From positions 124,001 through 188,000 of the forward strand of contig JAGBEG010000013.1 of NCBI GenBank assembly GCA_017937095.1: 64,000 nt of DNA, given 5' to 3'. The DNA is from Roseburia sp. Lineage in GTDB: Bacteria; Bacillota; Clostridia; Lachnospirales; Lachnospiraceae. This document shows, in pieces, positions 63,971 through 64,000 of the stretch. The notes under the pieces are model-generated. The model was not told the DNA's origin, did no database searches, and saw only the letters and a program-made list of their open reading frames with translations. Within the stretch, counting starts at the first letter, position 1. The number at the start of each line of letters is the position of its first letter. A program made the translations under genes and the position numbers.

Positions 63971-64000
63971 TCTATCCAGTACCAGAAAAACGTATGTAGC

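Overview
The window looks like chromosomal DNA from a low-to-mid GC Gram-positive anaerobe of the Clostridia, most likely Lachnospiraceae-like. That taxonomic call is inference. It rests on strong AGGAGG-type ribosome binding sites, TTGACA/TATAAT promoters, a DUF3048 lipoprotein, RRNPP-like regulation and an exopolysaccharide locus without lipopolysaccharide genes. Almost everything is on the minus strand. I saw no rRNA, tRNA, CRISPR array or intact insertion sequence.

Region 1 (1-27.8 kb) is a surface-polysaccharide locus. A ugd-led minus-strand operon carries two paralogous double-GT2 glycosyltransferases around a tiny zinc-ribbon protein, then a third GT2 and the start of a probable priming sugar-phosphate transferase. 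A gmd-fcl-manC operon makes GDP-mannose and GDP-L-fucose. A long minus-strand operon (22.8 to 13.5 kb) encodes a DXD-type transferase, an alpha-1,2-fucosyltransferase (GT11), a PglK/MsbA-type ABC flippase, a second fucosyltransferase-like protein, a GT26 (WecG/TagA) enzyme, an AsnB-like amidotransferase and two acyltransferases. A divergent pair (GT-D glycosyltransferase and acyltransferase), GtrA/GtrB-like proteins, a DUF3048 lipoprotein, an AraC regulator, a BlaI-type repressor and a membrane-anchored metallo-beta-lactamase-fold protein complete it.

Region 2 (27.9-50.45 kb) appears to be one regulatory unit. A 43-residue peptide with a signal sequence lies tail-to-tail with an XRE-TPR (RRNPP-like) regulator. 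An 18-bp box, identical at three places, sits 19-20 nt upstream of three -10 elements: that of the peptide, that of the divergent 83-residue winged-helix-like protein, and that of an operon of about 18 kb starting at 50,349. The operon encodes a Hint-domain protein, a fibronectin-like 760-residue protein, an 1143-residue protein, a ComEC-like metallo-hydrolase and a 3173-residue protein with LysM-like segments. None has a signal peptide. I do not recognise this system. A histidine kinase, receiver-only regulator and PIN nuclease operon sits between the switch and the giant gene.

Region 3 (50.5-62.7 kb) is an anti-phage defence island, AT-rich in its upstream part. From a consensus promoter at 62.7 kb run a HAM1-SIR2 fusion, a TIR-like/TPR protein, a RADAR pair (RdrA ATPase and RdrB adenosine deaminase) and a dGTPase. 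A second consensus promoter then drives an N6-methylase/specificity fusion with a degenerate catalytic motif and a TIR protein. RADAR makes inosine nucleotides and HAM1 domains recognise inosine triphosphates. The HAM1 domain here has lost two canonical active-site residues. I therefore propose, as inference, that the deaminase generates an inosine-nucleotide signal which the HAM1-SIR2 fusion senses to trigger NAD+ depletion. The last kilobase holds an unassigned AT-rich stretch and two small genes.
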